In this document: positions 28,117 through 37,372 of the stretch, one piece after another | Layout of the letters: each line of letters opens with the position of its first letter | How positions within the stretch are numbered: the stretch's first letter is position 1 | Translations under genes and position numbers: made by a program | Assembly (NCBI RefSeq): GCF_000024885.1 | Contig: NC_013512.1 | Coordinates: forward strand, 620,001 to 684,000 | Reading direction: 5' to 3' | From: Sulfurospirillum deleyianum DSM 6946 | GTDB lineage: Bacteria > Campylobacterota > Campylobacteria > Campylobacterales > Sulfurospirillaceae | Length of the DNA: 64,000 nt | Notes under the pieces: generated by a model | Told to the model about the DNA's origin: nothing | What the model saw: the letters and a program-made list of their open reading frames with translations, nothing else | Database searches by the model: none

Positions 28117-28837
28117 TCGTTTTACCCATTTTTAAAACTTCTGAGCGAAAGAATGATGCCCAGTGACGCACCAACGCTTCATTAGAATGTGCAAGATAAA
28201 TTTCAACGATGCGCTTCTCCTCAATAAAACGAGGAAGAGAGGAAAAAGTGAGCTCTTTGGGTAGTGCTTCCATAATTTCAATCAAATCATTTTCAGGAGC
28301 TTCGACAATGAATGTCTCACTGAAAAGAGGTGCTTGAGAGGGAAAGTGTTGATTGAGAGCTTCTTGTACCATTGGCCATGCCATGGAAGGAAAGCCTGGG
28401 GTGAAGAAAAAACGATTAAAAAGAGAAAAGCCTGGTACGTTATTGACGATGTTGTGGAGTAAATCAGCTTGAGGTGGTAGCATCGCCATACTGATACGAT
28501 GAGGGTAGGCTTCTTCCCCAAATTGCTGTTCAATCAGCTCTTTTGCTTTTACATGTAACGTTAATTTTTCTCCCGTAAAGACTTCACTTGCAATCATTCG
28601 TGTTAAATCATCAGGCGTTGCGCCGATACCACCAAAAGAAAACATGACACTTTTGGGGTCTTGTAAAATCATGTTAAAACAGTTTTGAATCAAAAAAGGT
28701 TTATCTTCAATCACAAAATTTCCTACATGTAAAAGACCACGATTGCGTAATTCTTGATTGATAAAAGCGAAGTGTTTATCTACTCTGCGACCATTAAGGA
28801 GTTCAGACCCAATAATCACAGAGTAGAAGTGGTGCAT
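28100..28837 (-). CDS. CinA-like / MoaB-like molybdopterin-binding domain protein
   Basis: This 245-residue protein is of the competence/damage-inducible CinA N-terminal (MoCF) family. The N-terminus SVIIGSELLNGRRVDKHFAFI and the substrate-site SFGGIGATPDDLTRMIAS match the family's GxE.L.G and GGxGxTxDD patterns. It lacks the C-terminal nicotinamide mononucleotide deamidase domain of full-length CinA. In studied family members the MoCF part hydrolyses nucleotide-diphosphate compounds such as ADP-ribose. It overlaps adk by one base and the amidase gene at its 3' end. It carries one near-perfect palindrome (28548-28559, LHVK) and one degenerate copy (28722-28733). Confidence 0.85.
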   Translation of the reverse strand: MHHFYSVIIGSELLNGRRVDKHFAFINQELRNRGLLHVGNFVIEDKPFLIQNCFNMILQDPKSVMFSFGGIGATPDDLTRMIASEVFTGEKLTLHVKAKELIEQQFGEEAYPHRISMAMLPPQADLLHNIVNNVPGFSLFNRFFFTPGFPSMAWPMVQEALNQHFPSQAPLFSETFIVEAPENDLIEIMEALPKELTFSSLPRFIEEKRIVEIYLAHSNEALVRHWASFFRSEVLKMGKTIKDCL

Positions 28838-29409
28838 TAGATATGGCTTTTTACAAAGGCTTCCATCTCAAAGACAATCTCTTCGATGGTGCGTTCGCCA
28901 TTGATTTTATGAAGGAGATTTTTTGCTCCGTAAAAGGCTTGAATACCAGCTAAAGGCTCTGTATAGACTTTCATACGGTTGTTGAAAACTTGAACGTTAT
29001 CATCTGCTCCACGTGCACGACCTAAAACACGGTCACACGCTACTTGTTCACTCACTTCAACTTCAATAACAGAAACGAGTTTAACAGTTGTTTCATTCGC
29101 AAGAATAGCATCTAATGCTTTCATTTGCTCGTCTGAACGAGGAAAACCATCAATGAGAATAATATCTTTAGGACTGTTTTTAATAGCACCTACAATGGTG
29201 TTGATTACAATGTCCAAAGGTACAAGATTACCAGCACTGACATAAGAATCAATCGTTTTGCCTAGCTCACTGCCACTTGCGACTTCGTCACGAAGTAATT
29301 CGCCTGTTGAATAGTGTGCGATGGTTTCGCTGTTCTTTTCAGCAATCAAACTCGCATCGGTTGTTTTGCCACTGCCTGGTGCACCAATAATTAAAAACAG
29401 TTTTTTCAT
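28837..29409 (-). CDS. adk: Adenylate kinase
   Basis: This 190-residue enzyme interconverts ATP, AMP and ADP. The P-loop is [10 protein letters not shown], the AMP-binding region includes [20 protein letters not shown], and [12 protein letters not shown] follows. The short form without a zinc-binding lid is usual in this phylum. It lies 12 bp downstream of aspS on the minus strand and runs into the cinA-like gene. Confidence 0.94.
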   Translation of the reverse strand: MKKLFLIIGAPGSGKTTDASLIAEKNSETIAHYSTGELLRDEVASGSELGKTIDSYVSAGNLVPLDIVINTIVGAIKNSPKDIILIDGFPRSDEQMKALDAILANETTVKLVSVIEVEVSEQVACDRVLGRARGADDNVQVFNNRMKVYTEPLAGIQAFYGAKNLLHKINGERTIEEIVFEMEAFVKSHI

Positions 29410-29421
29410 ATAGTTTCTCCC

Positions 29422-31170
29422 TTATTTTGATTTTTCTCGAAGTCTAATACCTAAATCTCGAAGCTGGTCACTCTCCACTTCACTCGGTGCTCGTGTGAGT
29501 AGACATTGTGCTTTTTGGGTTTTTGGGAAGGCGATAACATCACGAATACTCTCACTTTTGGTAATAAGCATCATCATCCTATCCAAACCAATTGCCAAAC
29601 CACCATGTGGAGGAGCGCCGTATTTTAAAGCATCCAGTAAGAATTCAAATTTTTCATGCGCCTCTTCATCATCAATGCCTAAAAGTTTGAATACTTTTTG
29701 TTGAATCTCTTTTTTGTGAATTCTAATACTTCCGCCACCCAGTTCCACACCGTTTAAGACGATATCATAGGCAATGGATTCCATCTCATCAATCGGGGTA
29801 TTGTCGATATCTTTTGGCATGGTAAATGGATGGTGAAGCGCTTTTACTTTACCATTTTCAACTTCAAACATCTCAAAATCAACCACCCAAACAAACTCAA
29901 ACACATCTTTAGGAATGATGTTCATTTGCTCCGCTAAAAAGATACGAAAGCGTCCCATATAATCTAAAACAACCTTCTTTTCACCTGCACCAAAGAAGAT
30001 AGCATCGCCTACATGTAAATCTGCTGCATCCACAATTTTTTGCAAATCAGACTCTTCAAAGAATTTGGTTAAAGGACCTTTTAGCCCATCTTCTTTCATT
30101 TGAAAATAGCCTAAGCCTTGTGCGCCAAATTTGCGAACATATTCTTCAAAACTTTGCATTTGGCGTTTTGAGAAGATGTTATCGCCATTAGGAACTTTGA
30201 GTGCTTTAATGCGGTTTTTCTTTGTATCTTTGGCAATGTTGCTGAAAATCTCATTTTTACAGTTTGCAAAAATATCGATGACGTCAATCATGCTAAGGTC
30301 ATAACGAAGGTCTGGTTTGTCTGAGCCGTATTTTTCCATCGCTTCTTTAAAACGAATACGATTAAAGGGGATGCTAATTTCATAACCGCAGGCTTTAAAG
30401 ACATCACGTAAAAGATTTTCGGTTACTTTCATGACATCTTCTTGGTTACAAAAGCTCATCTCAATATCAATTTGGGTAAATTCAGGTTGACGATCCGCTC
30501 GTAAGTCTTCATCACGAAAACATTTTGCTACTTGAAAGTAGCGATCAAAACCCGCACACATTAAAAGTTGTTTGAAAAGCTGAGGGGATTGAGGAAGGGC
30601 GTAAAATTCTCCATTGTGAACACGGCTTGGTACGAGATAATCCCGTGCACCCTCAGGCGTGGATTTGGTCAAAATAGGCGTTTCAACTTCTAAAAAGCCT
30701 TGGGCATCCAAAGAGTTTCTCACCGCAACCGTAGCTTTGCTTCTCAGTTTAAAGATTTCATAGGCTTTGGCATTACGAAGGTCTAAATAACGATATTTAA
30801 GACGAACATCCTCTCCAACATTGTTATCTCCAATCACAAAAGGAACCGTTTCACTGGCATTTTCAACAATCAGTTCATCGACCACAATTTCGATTTTGCC
30901 TGTTTTAAGGCGTGGATTTTCTAATCCTTCACCTCTGGCTCTCACACGGCCTTTTGCTTTAAGCACAAATTCATCTCTGATAGATGAAGCAATTTCATGC
31001 GCTTTTGTGCTATCTTCTGGGTCACACACCAGTTGTACAAGCCCTGACTTGTCACGAAGGTCAATAAAAATGACACCACCGTGATCTCTATGACTATTTG
31101 CCCAACCACACACTTCTACAATCTCGCCAATGTTGGCGACATCTAAATCTGTACAATAATGACTTCTCAA
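29422..31170 (-). CDS. aspS: Aspartyl-tRNA synthetase
   Basis: This 582-residue class II synthetase of the bacterial type has an N-terminal OB-fold anticodon domain ([25 protein letters not shown]), motif 2 region [19 protein letters not shown], the bacterial GAD insertion at about 290-420, and motif 3 [13 protein letters not shown]. In Campylobacterota with GatCAB such enzymes can also charge tRNA-Asn (non-discriminating); that cannot be settled here. It contains a degenerate copy of the palindrome (30008-30019) read as LHVG. Confidence 0.95.
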   Translation of the reverse strand: MRSHYCTDLDVANIGEIVEVCGWANSHRDHGGVIFIDLRDKSGLVQLVCDPEDSTKAHEIASSIRDEFVLKAKGRVRARGEGLENPRLKTGKIEIVVDELIVENASETVPFVIGDNNVGEDVRLKYRYLDLRNAKAYEIFKLRSKATVAVRNSLDAQGFLEVETPILTKSTPEGARDYLVPSRVHNGEFYALPQSPQLFKQLLMCAGFDRYFQVAKCFRDEDLRADRQPEFTQIDIEMSFCNQEDVMKVTENLLRDVFKACGYEISIPFNRIRFKEAMEKYGSDKPDLRYDLSMIDVIDIFANCKNEIFSNIAKDTKKNRIKALKVPNGDNIFSKRQMQSFEEYVRKFGAQGLGYFQMKEDGLKGPLTKFFEESDLQKIVDAADLHVGDAIFFGAGEKKVVLDYMGRFRIFLAEQMNIIPKDVFEFVWVVDFEMFEVENGKVKALHHPFTMPKDIDNTPIDEMESIAYDIVLNGVELGGGSIRIHKKEIQQKVFKLLGIDDEEAHEKFEFLLDALKYGAPPHGGLAIGLDRMMMLITKSESIRDVIAFPKTQKAQCLLTRAPSEVESDQLRDLGIRLREKSK

Positions 31171-31291
31171 TGTTGATTCCTAAATAAAGGGCGAAAATTT
31201 CATCCCTTTTGGTTGTCGTTTTTAAAGGACAGAGTATAGCTAAAAGTAGCTTTTCTTTACTTTATTTAGACTATCTTGTTATCTTTTGTGG

Positions 31292-31297
31292 TACAAT
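31292..31297 (+). promoter_or_regulatory. -10 box before the broken diguanylate cyclase
   Basis: TACAAT after a T-rich stretch lies 41 bases before the ATG at 31339, in the 168-bp divergent gap with aspS. The start codon also has a good GGGGGA ribosome-binding site, so the disrupted gene still has its expression signals. Confidence 0.5.
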
Positions 31298-31338
31298 CAT
31301 TCCTAAATCGCTAAAAAATATCTCTATTTTGGGGGAAC

Positions 31339-32177
31339 ATGTATCCTTTTCTTTCTATCTTCGAACTTTTGTTATTGGGCATAGGTGCTCTTTTTTTGGT
31401 TCTTTCGCTGACGCCTATTAAGCAACTTATTGAAGAGTTTCCTGCTGGAAAATTAAAAGAAAAATGGCATTTGTTGCGCTTGCTTGTTTTCCTTTTTATT
31501 GGGGGATATCTTCTTTTTGGAATACTTCTTTTACGCTTTCGTCCTTCGCTTGAACTCCTCTCTTTAGTTCCTGTTACTATTTTGTTTTTAGGGGGTATTT
31601 TGTCTTTTTTGTAGGGCAATTAGCGTTTAAAACCACAAACGATGTGAAGGATTTGGCGGTGTTAAAGCAAGAGAGCATCACCGATGGATTAACAGGGCTT
31701 CGTAATAGACGCTATTTTGATCAGCGTATCAGTGAAGAAGTCGCCCTTTCTAGGCGGTATAAACTCCCCTTAACCTTGATGCTTGTGGATGTGGATCATT
31801 TTAAAAAAATCAACGATACTTACGGGCATACGGTGGGTGATGAAGTGCTTAAAAAACTTTCACAGATTATTTTAAGTGTGGTAAGAGACAGCGATATTGT
31901 GGCACGTTATGGTGGTGAAGAGATTGTGATTATTACGCCTAATACCACGAAAGAAGATGCGGGTATTTTAGCCGAGCGCTTACGTGAGAAGGTAGAGCAA
32001 ACCAAAGTAGCGACGATTGCGACCACGCAAGAAGTGGTTCAAGTGACAATTAGTATTGGGGTGTGTGCGCTAAGTGCTGTGATTACAGATCAAGAAGCCT
32101 TGTTAGAAGAGAGTGATCAAGCACTTTATTTAGCCAAAAAATATGGTAGAAATAGGGTGGTAATCAGTAATTGGTAA
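31339..32177 (+). pseudogene. Membrane-anchored diguanylate cyclase broken by a one-base frameshift
   Basis: Two adjacent reading frames together make one GGDEF protein of about 279 residues. The first (31339-31614) encodes three membrane segments. The second is open from at least 31563 and reads GYFVFFVGQLAFKTTNDVKDLAVLKQ before entering the GGDEF domain. One extra T in the T6 run at 31605-31610 (or in the nearby T4) would join them and skip the TAG at 31612. The cyclase domain looks intact: DGLTGLRNRR, DVDHFKKINDTYGH, active-site RYGGEE, and the inhibitory I-site RDSD five residues before it. A GTG at 31644 could still give a soluble cyclase domain. Sequencing error, recent mutation or slippage at the T-run are all possible. 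Confidence 0.8.
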
Positions 32178-32198
32178 AGAGGAGAGAACTCCTCTTTT
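32176..32198. terminator. Two-way terminator between convergent genes
   Basis: A perfect 9-bp stem (AAAGAGGAG at 32176-32184, CTCCTCTTT at 32189-32197) with a 4-base loop and flanking A and T runs lies between the diguanylate cyclase stop and the convergent lipoprotein stop. It can act on both strands. Confidence 0.85.
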
Positions 32199-32202
32199 AA
32201 GG

Positions 32203-32769
32203 TTACATACGAATAAGACGTGTGACGATTTGGTCAATGCTATCCGCAAAAAGAGCGTATAAAAAGGGTTCTAAATCTTTAGAATTAAAAGAAGGTGCCA
32301 TCCATTTGCTTCCTTTTTGGCGGAAGTTTTGGGTAATCATCTCATCACCTTTACGTACAATTACCTCTATTTCAATTTCGCCTTTGAGATTGGCATCAAA
32401 GTTTTTGTCATTGTAAACGAGTTCAATATCTTTAATCGCTACTTCGACAACAAACGTTGCTTCGCTTTTGGTGGCGTCGGTATTAAATCCTGCGAGATTC
32501 AAGGCATAGCCTAGCCCTTCTGTGTACTTTTCTGCAAAATTTTCATTGCTCAAAAAGTGAATGGTATCGCCACCTTTTTGATCAATGTAGCCAATCACAT
32601 TCTTCTTTACCCGTAAATCTTTCACACTACGCAGATAGATGGTTTTGTGATCTCGTGCAAGAGGACCTTTGTATTCTGATTTGTAAGACGCGAGGGTCAA
32701 TGGTTCATTTTTATACGCACATCCGCTAAAAAGTAGCAGGGAAAGAGCGATAAAAAAGAGGCGTTTCAT
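32203..32769 (-). CDS. YajG-like lipoprotein
   Basis: This 188-residue lipoprotein has the signal MKRLFFIALSLLLFSGC with lipidation at C17. The mature part (TIYLRSVKDLRVKKNVIGYI, then a beta-rich region ending DQIVTRLIRM) resembles the YajG family of small envelope lipoproteins, whose role is not well defined. I place the start at 32769, where AAGGAG precedes ATG; an in-frame extension to 32853 lacks a ribosome-binding site and would bury the signal peptide. The family assignment is moderate and the lipoprotein nature is clear. Confidence 0.78.
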   Translation of the reverse strand: MKRLFFIALSLLLFSGCAYKNEPLTLASYKSEYKGPLARDHKTIYLRSVKDLRVKKNVIGYIDQKGGDTIHFLSNENFAEKYTEGLGYALNLAGFNTDATKSEATFVVEVAIKDIELVYNDKNFDANLKGEIEIEVIVRKGDEMITQNFRQKGSKWMAPSFNSKDLEPFLYALFADSIDQIVTRLIRM

Positions 32770-32867
32770 GATGGTTTCTCCTTGGATTTTGAACTCTTGG
32801 AAAGTTCGTATTGAGGGCGAATTATAGCATAATCGTTGATTAATAAAAGACACGCTAGAATGAAATC

Positions 32868-33743
32868 ATGAAAATAACTCATCATACTCATCCTTTAACG
32901 ACTATTAAAACTGTAGGACTTGTTTGCAAGCCTAATGATACTTCCTTACTTGCGTATGTCTGCGAGATTCAAAGCGCCTTAAAACGCCATGGTGTGCAGA
33001 TGCTCATAGAGGAGAAGAGTGCGCATATGTTAGCAATGGACGGTGTCTCTTTTGAGCATATGTGCCTTCAAAGTGATTTGCTTATCTCTTTAGGTGGCGA
33101 TGGAACATTGATTTCGCTCTGCCGTAGAAGCTTTGCGTATCACAAACCTGTTTTGGGTATTCATGCGGGGCAGTTAGGATTTTTAACGGATATTCAGACC
33201 GATGAAATGAGTCATTTTATTGAGGGACTGTTTAACGGGAATTATCGTATTGATACACGCATGATGCTGGAAATTTCTTTACATGTAAAAGGTAAAATTG
33301 AGAAAATTGTTGCTTTTAATGACATTGTTCTCTCCCGCTCTAAAATTTCCCATATGAGTACGATTAAAGCGTATGTCGATGGAAAGTTATTTAACTCTTA
33401 TTATGGTGATGGGTTGATTGTCTCAACACCGACAGGCTCAACCGCTTACAATCTCTCCGCCGGAGGTCCTGTGGTCTATCCTTTGACGGAAGCTTTAATT
33501 TTAACACCGATTTGCCCTCATTCACTCTCTCAAAGACCGCTGGTGTTACCTGTTGATTTTGAAATTGCGTTTGAGAGTGATGGTGATACGGTGATTGTGG
33601 TGGATGGTCAAGATACGTATCAGATGAATGAGATTGAGCGAGTGTGTGTGCGTAGTGCTAAACAAGGCGCACAGTTAATTCATAGTTTAGATCGAGATTA
33701 TTTTGATATTTTGAAAAAGAAATTGCATTGGGGGCATCTGTGA
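32868..33743 (+). CDS. nadK: NAD kinase
   Basis: This 291-residue enzyme phosphorylates NAD to NADP. The catalytic GGDGTLI follows DLLISL, and STPTGSTAYNLSAGGPVVYP is the second family signature. A TAGAAT box at 32856-32861 lies so close to the ATG that the main transcript could be nearly leaderless, and there is no strong ribosome-binding site. It overlaps recN by 16 bp. Order nadK-recN-cbrR-tatD-mltD is, as I recall, the same as in Campylobacter jejuni. It carries a perfect palindrome at 33278-33289 (LHVK). Confidence 0.94.
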   Translation: MKITHHTHPLTTIKTVGLVCKPNDTSLLAYVCEIQSALKRHGVQMLIEEKSAHMLAMDGVSFEHMCLQSDLLISLGGDGTLISLCRRSFAYHKPVLGIHAGQLGFLTDIQTDEMSHFIEGLFNGNYRIDTRMMLEISLHVKGKIEKIVAFNDIVLSRSKISHMSTIKAYVDGKLFNSYYGDGLIVSTPTGSTAYNLSAGGPVVYPLTEALILTPICPHSLSQRPLVLPVDFEIAFESDGDTVIVVDGQDTYQMNEIERVCVRSAKQGAQLIHSLDRDYFDILKKKLHWGHL

Positions 33744-35281
33744 TAGAGCGATTGTTGATTAAAAACCATCTTTCGTTTGAGGCGTGCGACATTGAATTTA
33801 CAAAGGGTTTGGTAGTTTTTACGGGACCTAGTGGTGCTGGAAAATCAGTCTTACTGAATGGCTTACTCTCTTTATTTGGGTATGGAGATGTGCAAGCAGA
33901 TATGATTGAAGCGAGTGTCGATAAAGCTCTTAATCTTGAGGCGTTTGGTATTGAAGAGGCGAATCCTAATATTTTTAAAGCTTTAAAAGCAAAAAACGCG
34001 CGTTATTTTATCAATGCGCAAGCGGTTTCTAAAAAAGGGATGATGGATATCTCCAAAGGGTGTGTGAATTATCTCTCCATTAAAGATAACAGTGAGTTTG
34101 AAAACAGCCGTCTTTTAAAGCTTTTAGATGGGGTTAGTGTGAGAGAAGAGCCTTTACATGTAAAGAATGTGGAAGCGTTTGAAGCCCTATATCTCTCCTA
34201 TAAAACGCTCAAAGAAGAATTAGAAACGATTGAGGCAGAAGAGAAGAAAGTGGAAGACTTAAAAGAGTTTGCTCGCTTTGAAATCGCTAAAATTGATGAG
34301 GTTGCTCCTAAAATTGGAGAGGATGAAGAGCTTTTAAGTTTTAAAAAATCACTTTCAAAAAAAGAAAAAATTGAACAAGCAATGCATAAAGCAGGTGAGA
34401 TTTTTAGTTTAGAAAGCAGCGTCAATGATGTTTTAAGTCTCATTGAAGCGGATAGCGCTTTTTTTGATGCGTGTATGAATGAACTTCGTCTTTTATTTGA
34501 GAAACAACATGAAACCCTCGAAGCATTAGAAGAAATTGATGTGGAGTCTTTGTTAGATCGTATTGAAAAGATTGCACAGTTAAAAAAGCGTTATGGGTCG
34601 ATTGAAGAAGCCTTAGCGCATAAGCAAAAACGTTTAGAAGAGCTTGAACGCTATGAAAATATTGGGTTTGAAAAGGCGCATTTAGCGAAAAAAGTTGCGA
34701 GTTTAGAGTTAGAAATTCATGAAAAAGCTGCGACGATAACAGCGTCTCGAGTAGCGGCATTGCCACGGATGGAAACCTCATTAAATGGCTATTTGGCGCA
34801 ACTTTACATGCCTGCGTTACGTCTTCGTTTGGAGCAGGGGGGTTTGTGTGAAAATGGATGGGATGTTTTACATGTAAACTTAGGCACTGTGGATTTGAAA
34901 AGAATCAGCTCAGGAGAGTACAATCGTGTACGTCTTGCTTTTTTAGCGACACACAATGAATTTTTACTTTCAGATGGAGGCGTGTTAATTTTAGATGAGA
35001 TTGATGCGAATTTGAGTGGTAAAGAATCCATGAGTGTTGCTAATGTGCTCAAAACACTCTCTAAAAAGTATCAAATCTTTGCGATTTCGCATCAGCCTCA
35101 GCTCTCTTCCCGAGCGGACCAGCACTTTTTTGTGACCAAAGATACTTTACATGTAAGCCGTGTTTATGCGCTTAAAGATGAGGAACGCATTAACGAGTTG
35201 GCGCGAATGGTCAGCGGTGAGAGTGTGAGTGAAGAAGCAATCCTTTTTGCCAAATCACTTCTTGAAAATGAGATGAAATAA
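33728..35281 (+). CDS. recN: DNA repair ATPase RecN
   Basis: This 517-residue SMC-like protein acts in double-strand break repair. Its N-terminus has Walker A GPSGAGKSVLLNGL, the middle is a coiled coil (about 150-340), and the C-terminus has the ABC signature RISSGEYNRVRLAF and Walker B VLILDEIDANLSG. It is shorter than the common 550 residues, as in other Campylobacterota. It holds three copies of the dispersed palindrome (34153, 34867 and 35146), read as LHVK, LHVN and LHVS, one of the densest genes in the window. Confidence 0.93.
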   Translation: MGASVIERLLIKNHLSFEACDIEFTKGLVVFTGPSGAGKSVLLNGLLSLFGYGDVQADMIEASVDKALNLEAFGIEEANPNIFKALKAKNARYFINAQAVSKKGMMDISKGCVNYLSIKDNSEFENSRLLKLLDGVSVREEPLHVKNVEAFEALYLSYKTLKEELETIEAEEKKVEDLKEFARFEIAKIDEVAPKIGEDEELLSFKKSLSKKEKIEQAMHKAGEIFSLESSVNDVLSLIEADSAFFDACMNELRLLFEKQHETLEALEEIDVESLLDRIEKIAQLKKRYGSIEEALAHKQKRLEELERYENIGFEKAHLAKKVASLELEIHEKAATITASRVAALPRMETSLNGYLAQLYMPALRLRLEQGGLCENGWDVLHVNLGTVDLKRISSGEYNRVRLAFLATHNEFLLSDGGVLILDEIDANLSGKESMSVANVLKTLSKKYQIFAISHQPQLSSRADQHFFVTKDTLHVSRVYALKDEERINELARMVSGESVSEEAILFAKSLLENEMK

Positions 35282-35288
35282 AAGGCTA

Positions 35289-36545
35289 ATGATGGCACGT
35301 GAAAAAATTTTAATGGTTGAAGACAATAAGGCGCTTTCAAAGTTAATTATCAAAAAAATGGAGTCTAGTCTTGAATTTGAGATAGACGCAGCATACAGTT
35401 ATGCTGAAGCTAAAGCGCTTCTTGAAAAAAAGAGTGATTATTTCTTAGCACTTTTGGATTTAAATCTTCCCGATGCTCCTGATGGGGAAGTCGTGGACAT
35501 GGTTCTCTCACACAAGGTTCCCTCCATTATTCTTACCGGTTCTATGGATAAAGAAGTGCGGGAAGCTATTTTGAAAAAAGATGTGATTGATTATGTCTAT
35601 AAGGGCAATATTGATGATGTCAATTATATTTTTACATTGATTGAGCGGTTGCATAAAAATCGTTCCATTAAAGTGATGGTGGTTGATGACTCTATGGCAA
35701 CACGTTCGCAAATTAGAGCTTTATTGCAGCACCAAATGTTTCATGTTATGGTGGCTGCACACGGAGAGGAAGCGCTTATCTTTTTAGAAAACAATCCGGA
35801 TATTAAACTGATTTTGACTGATTTTCAAATGCCTGTTATGAATGGGGTCGAACTCACAAAAGAGGTGCGTAAACGTTACAGCAAAAACGAACTCTCCATT
35901 ATTGCGATGACAGGAACCAATACCGAGTTGATTTCAGCTAAGTTTTTGAAAATTGGGGCAAATGATTTTATCAATAAGCCCTTTACACGAGAAGAGATTG
36001 CTTGTCGCATTAATAACTCGTTAGATGCACTGGAATATATCGCAAAAATCAAAGATATGGCGCAAAATGACTTTTTAAGTGGTCTTGCAAACCGTCGTTA
36101 CTTTTTTGATGCCATGCAAGAGTATTTTAAAGAAGCAAGAAAGCAAAAAGAGTCATTTGCGTTAGGGTTGATTGATGTGGATAAATTCAAACAAATCAAC
36201 GATACGTTAGGTCATCGTGTGGGAGACCAAGTGATTGTTGCGTTGGCAAAAACACTCAAAGAACAACTGACACATGACCATTTTATCGCACGTATTGGTG
36301 GGGATGAATTTTGTTTGGTTTTAAAAGATATTGAACAGAAAAAGGCTTTAGAATTTTTCATTAAGCTTCAATGTGCCGTAGCAAAAATTGAGATTCCCGT
36401 GAGTGCAGAAGAAAAGGTTGGGGTGAGTGTTTCGATTGGGGTGACATTTAATGATTTAGAAAGTGTGGAAGAGATGATTAACCAAGCGGATAAAGCCTTA
36501 TACAAAGCGAAGAAAAATGGTAGAAACCGTGTGGAGGTTGCGTAG
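35289..36545 (+). CDS. cbrR: Dual-receiver GGDEF response regulator (CbrR-like)
   Basis: This 418-residue protein has two receiver domains followed by a GGDEF domain. Phosphoacceptor Asp residues lie in LLDLNLPDAPDGE (first) and LILTDFQMPVMNG (second). The GGDEF domain has NDFLSGLANRR, DVDKFKQINDTLGH and the intact active site ARIGGDEFC; it lacks an RxxD inhibitory site at the usual position. The architecture and the position between recN and tatD match Campylobacter CbrR, a regulator linked to bile resistance and motility. Activity as a cyclic di-GMP synthase is likely but not shown. ATG 35292 is an alternative start. Confidence 0.88.
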   Translation: MMAREKILMVEDNKALSKLIIKKMESSLEFEIDAAYSYAEAKALLEKKSDYFLALLDLNLPDAPDGEVVDMVLSHKVPSIILTGSMDKEVREAILKKDVIDYVYKGNIDDVNYIFTLIERLHKNRSIKVMVVDDSMATRSQIRALLQHQMFHVMVAAHGEEALIFLENNPDIKLILTDFQMPVMNGVELTKEVRKRYSKNELSIIAMTGTNTELISAKFLKIGANDFINKPFTREEIACRINNSLDALEYIAKIKDMAQNDFLSGLANRRYFFDAMQEYFKEARKQKESFALGLIDVDKFKQINDTLGHRVGDQVIVALAKTLKEQLTHDHFIARIGGDEFCLVLKDIEQKKALEFFIKLQCAVAKIEIPVSAEEKVGVSVSIGVTFNDLESVEEMINQADKALYKAKKNGRNRVEVA

Positions 36546-37346
36546 ATGATTATTGATACGCATTGCCATTTGGATGATGAGCGTTATGTTGATGATGTAG
36601 ATGTGGTGATTCAAAGAGCGTATGATGCTGGGGTGAGAGGGATTATTATTCCTGGGGCGGACAGTAAGGATTTAGAGAGAGCACAAGCCTTAGCCCACCG
36701 CTATGAACATGTTTTTTTTGCCGCGGGGGTACATCCGTATCATCACCACGAATACGATGAAGAGCGTTTAAAGTATTTTTTAGAAGATGAGAAGTGCATT
36801 GCGGTGGGTGAGTGTGGATTGGATTATTTTCGTTTGCCTGAGGATGAGGGAGAAAAAAAAGCAGAAAAAGAGGCGCAAAAAGCTGTATTTGTAAAACAAA
36901 TCAAACTCGCCAAAGCGGTTAAAAAACCTTTAATTGTCCATATTCGAGATGCTAATGAAGATAGTAAACGTCTTTTAGTGGAGGAAAAAGCATCTGAAGT
37001 AGGTGGTGTTTTACACTGTTACAATGCTTCCAAACATCTTTTAGATTTAGCCAATGAGGGGTTTTACTTTGGAATTGGAGGTGTTTTAACCTTTAAAAAT
37101 GCAAAACAGTTGGTTGAGGTTTTGCCTATGATTCCTCGTGATAAATTACTCCTTGAAACAGATGCCCCCTACCTTACGCCTATGCCTCATCGGGGCGAAC
37201 GCAACCTTCCTGAGTACACGTTATTGGTCGCTAGGAAGATGGCAGAGCTTTTACATGTAAATGTAACAGAACTTCACACTATAACCACTCAAAATGCTCA
37301 AAAACTCTTTAAAGCTTTAGAAAAGATAAAGTTAGGTACAATCTAA
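36546..37346 (+). CDS. tatD: TatD-family metal-dependent hydrolase
   Basis: This 266-residue TIM-barrel protein has the family metal ligands: DTHCHLDD at the N-terminus, GECGLDYFR, LIVHIRDANED, LHCYNAS and LLETDAPYLTP. TatD proteins are DNases or exonucleases, with suggested roles in DNA repair. It starts directly after the cbrR stop. A perfect palindrome at 37250-37261 gives LHVN near the C-terminus. Confidence 0.92.
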   Translation: MIIDTHCHLDDERYVDDVDVVIQRAYDAGVRGIIIPGADSKDLERAQALAHRYEHVFFAAGVHPYHHHEYDEERLKYFLEDEKCIAVGECGLDYFRLPEDEGEKKAEKEAQKAVFVKQIKLAKAVKKPLIVHIRDANEDSKRLLVEEKASEVGGVLHCYNASKHLLDLANEGFYFGIGGVLTFKNAKQLVEVLPMIPRDKLLLETDAPYLTPMPHRGERNLPEYTLLVARKMAELLHVNVTELHTITTQNAQKLFKALEKIKLGTI

Positions 37347-37352
37347 GCTAAA

Positions 37353-37358
37353 TATAAT
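37353..37358 (+). promoter_or_regulatory. -10 box before mltD
   Basis: A consensus TATAAT lies in the 26-bp gap between tatD and mltD, followed by the ribosome-binding site AAAGGAGAGG. It may give an internal promoter for the envelope part of the operon. Confidence 0.5.
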
Positions 37359-37372
37359 AGTAAAGGAGAGGC

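Noticed and set aside
31334-31341. ACATGT at the start codon of the diguanylate cyclase as a motif copy
   Set aside because: The sequence is AACATGTAT, with no symmetric T/A arms; it is a start codon context.
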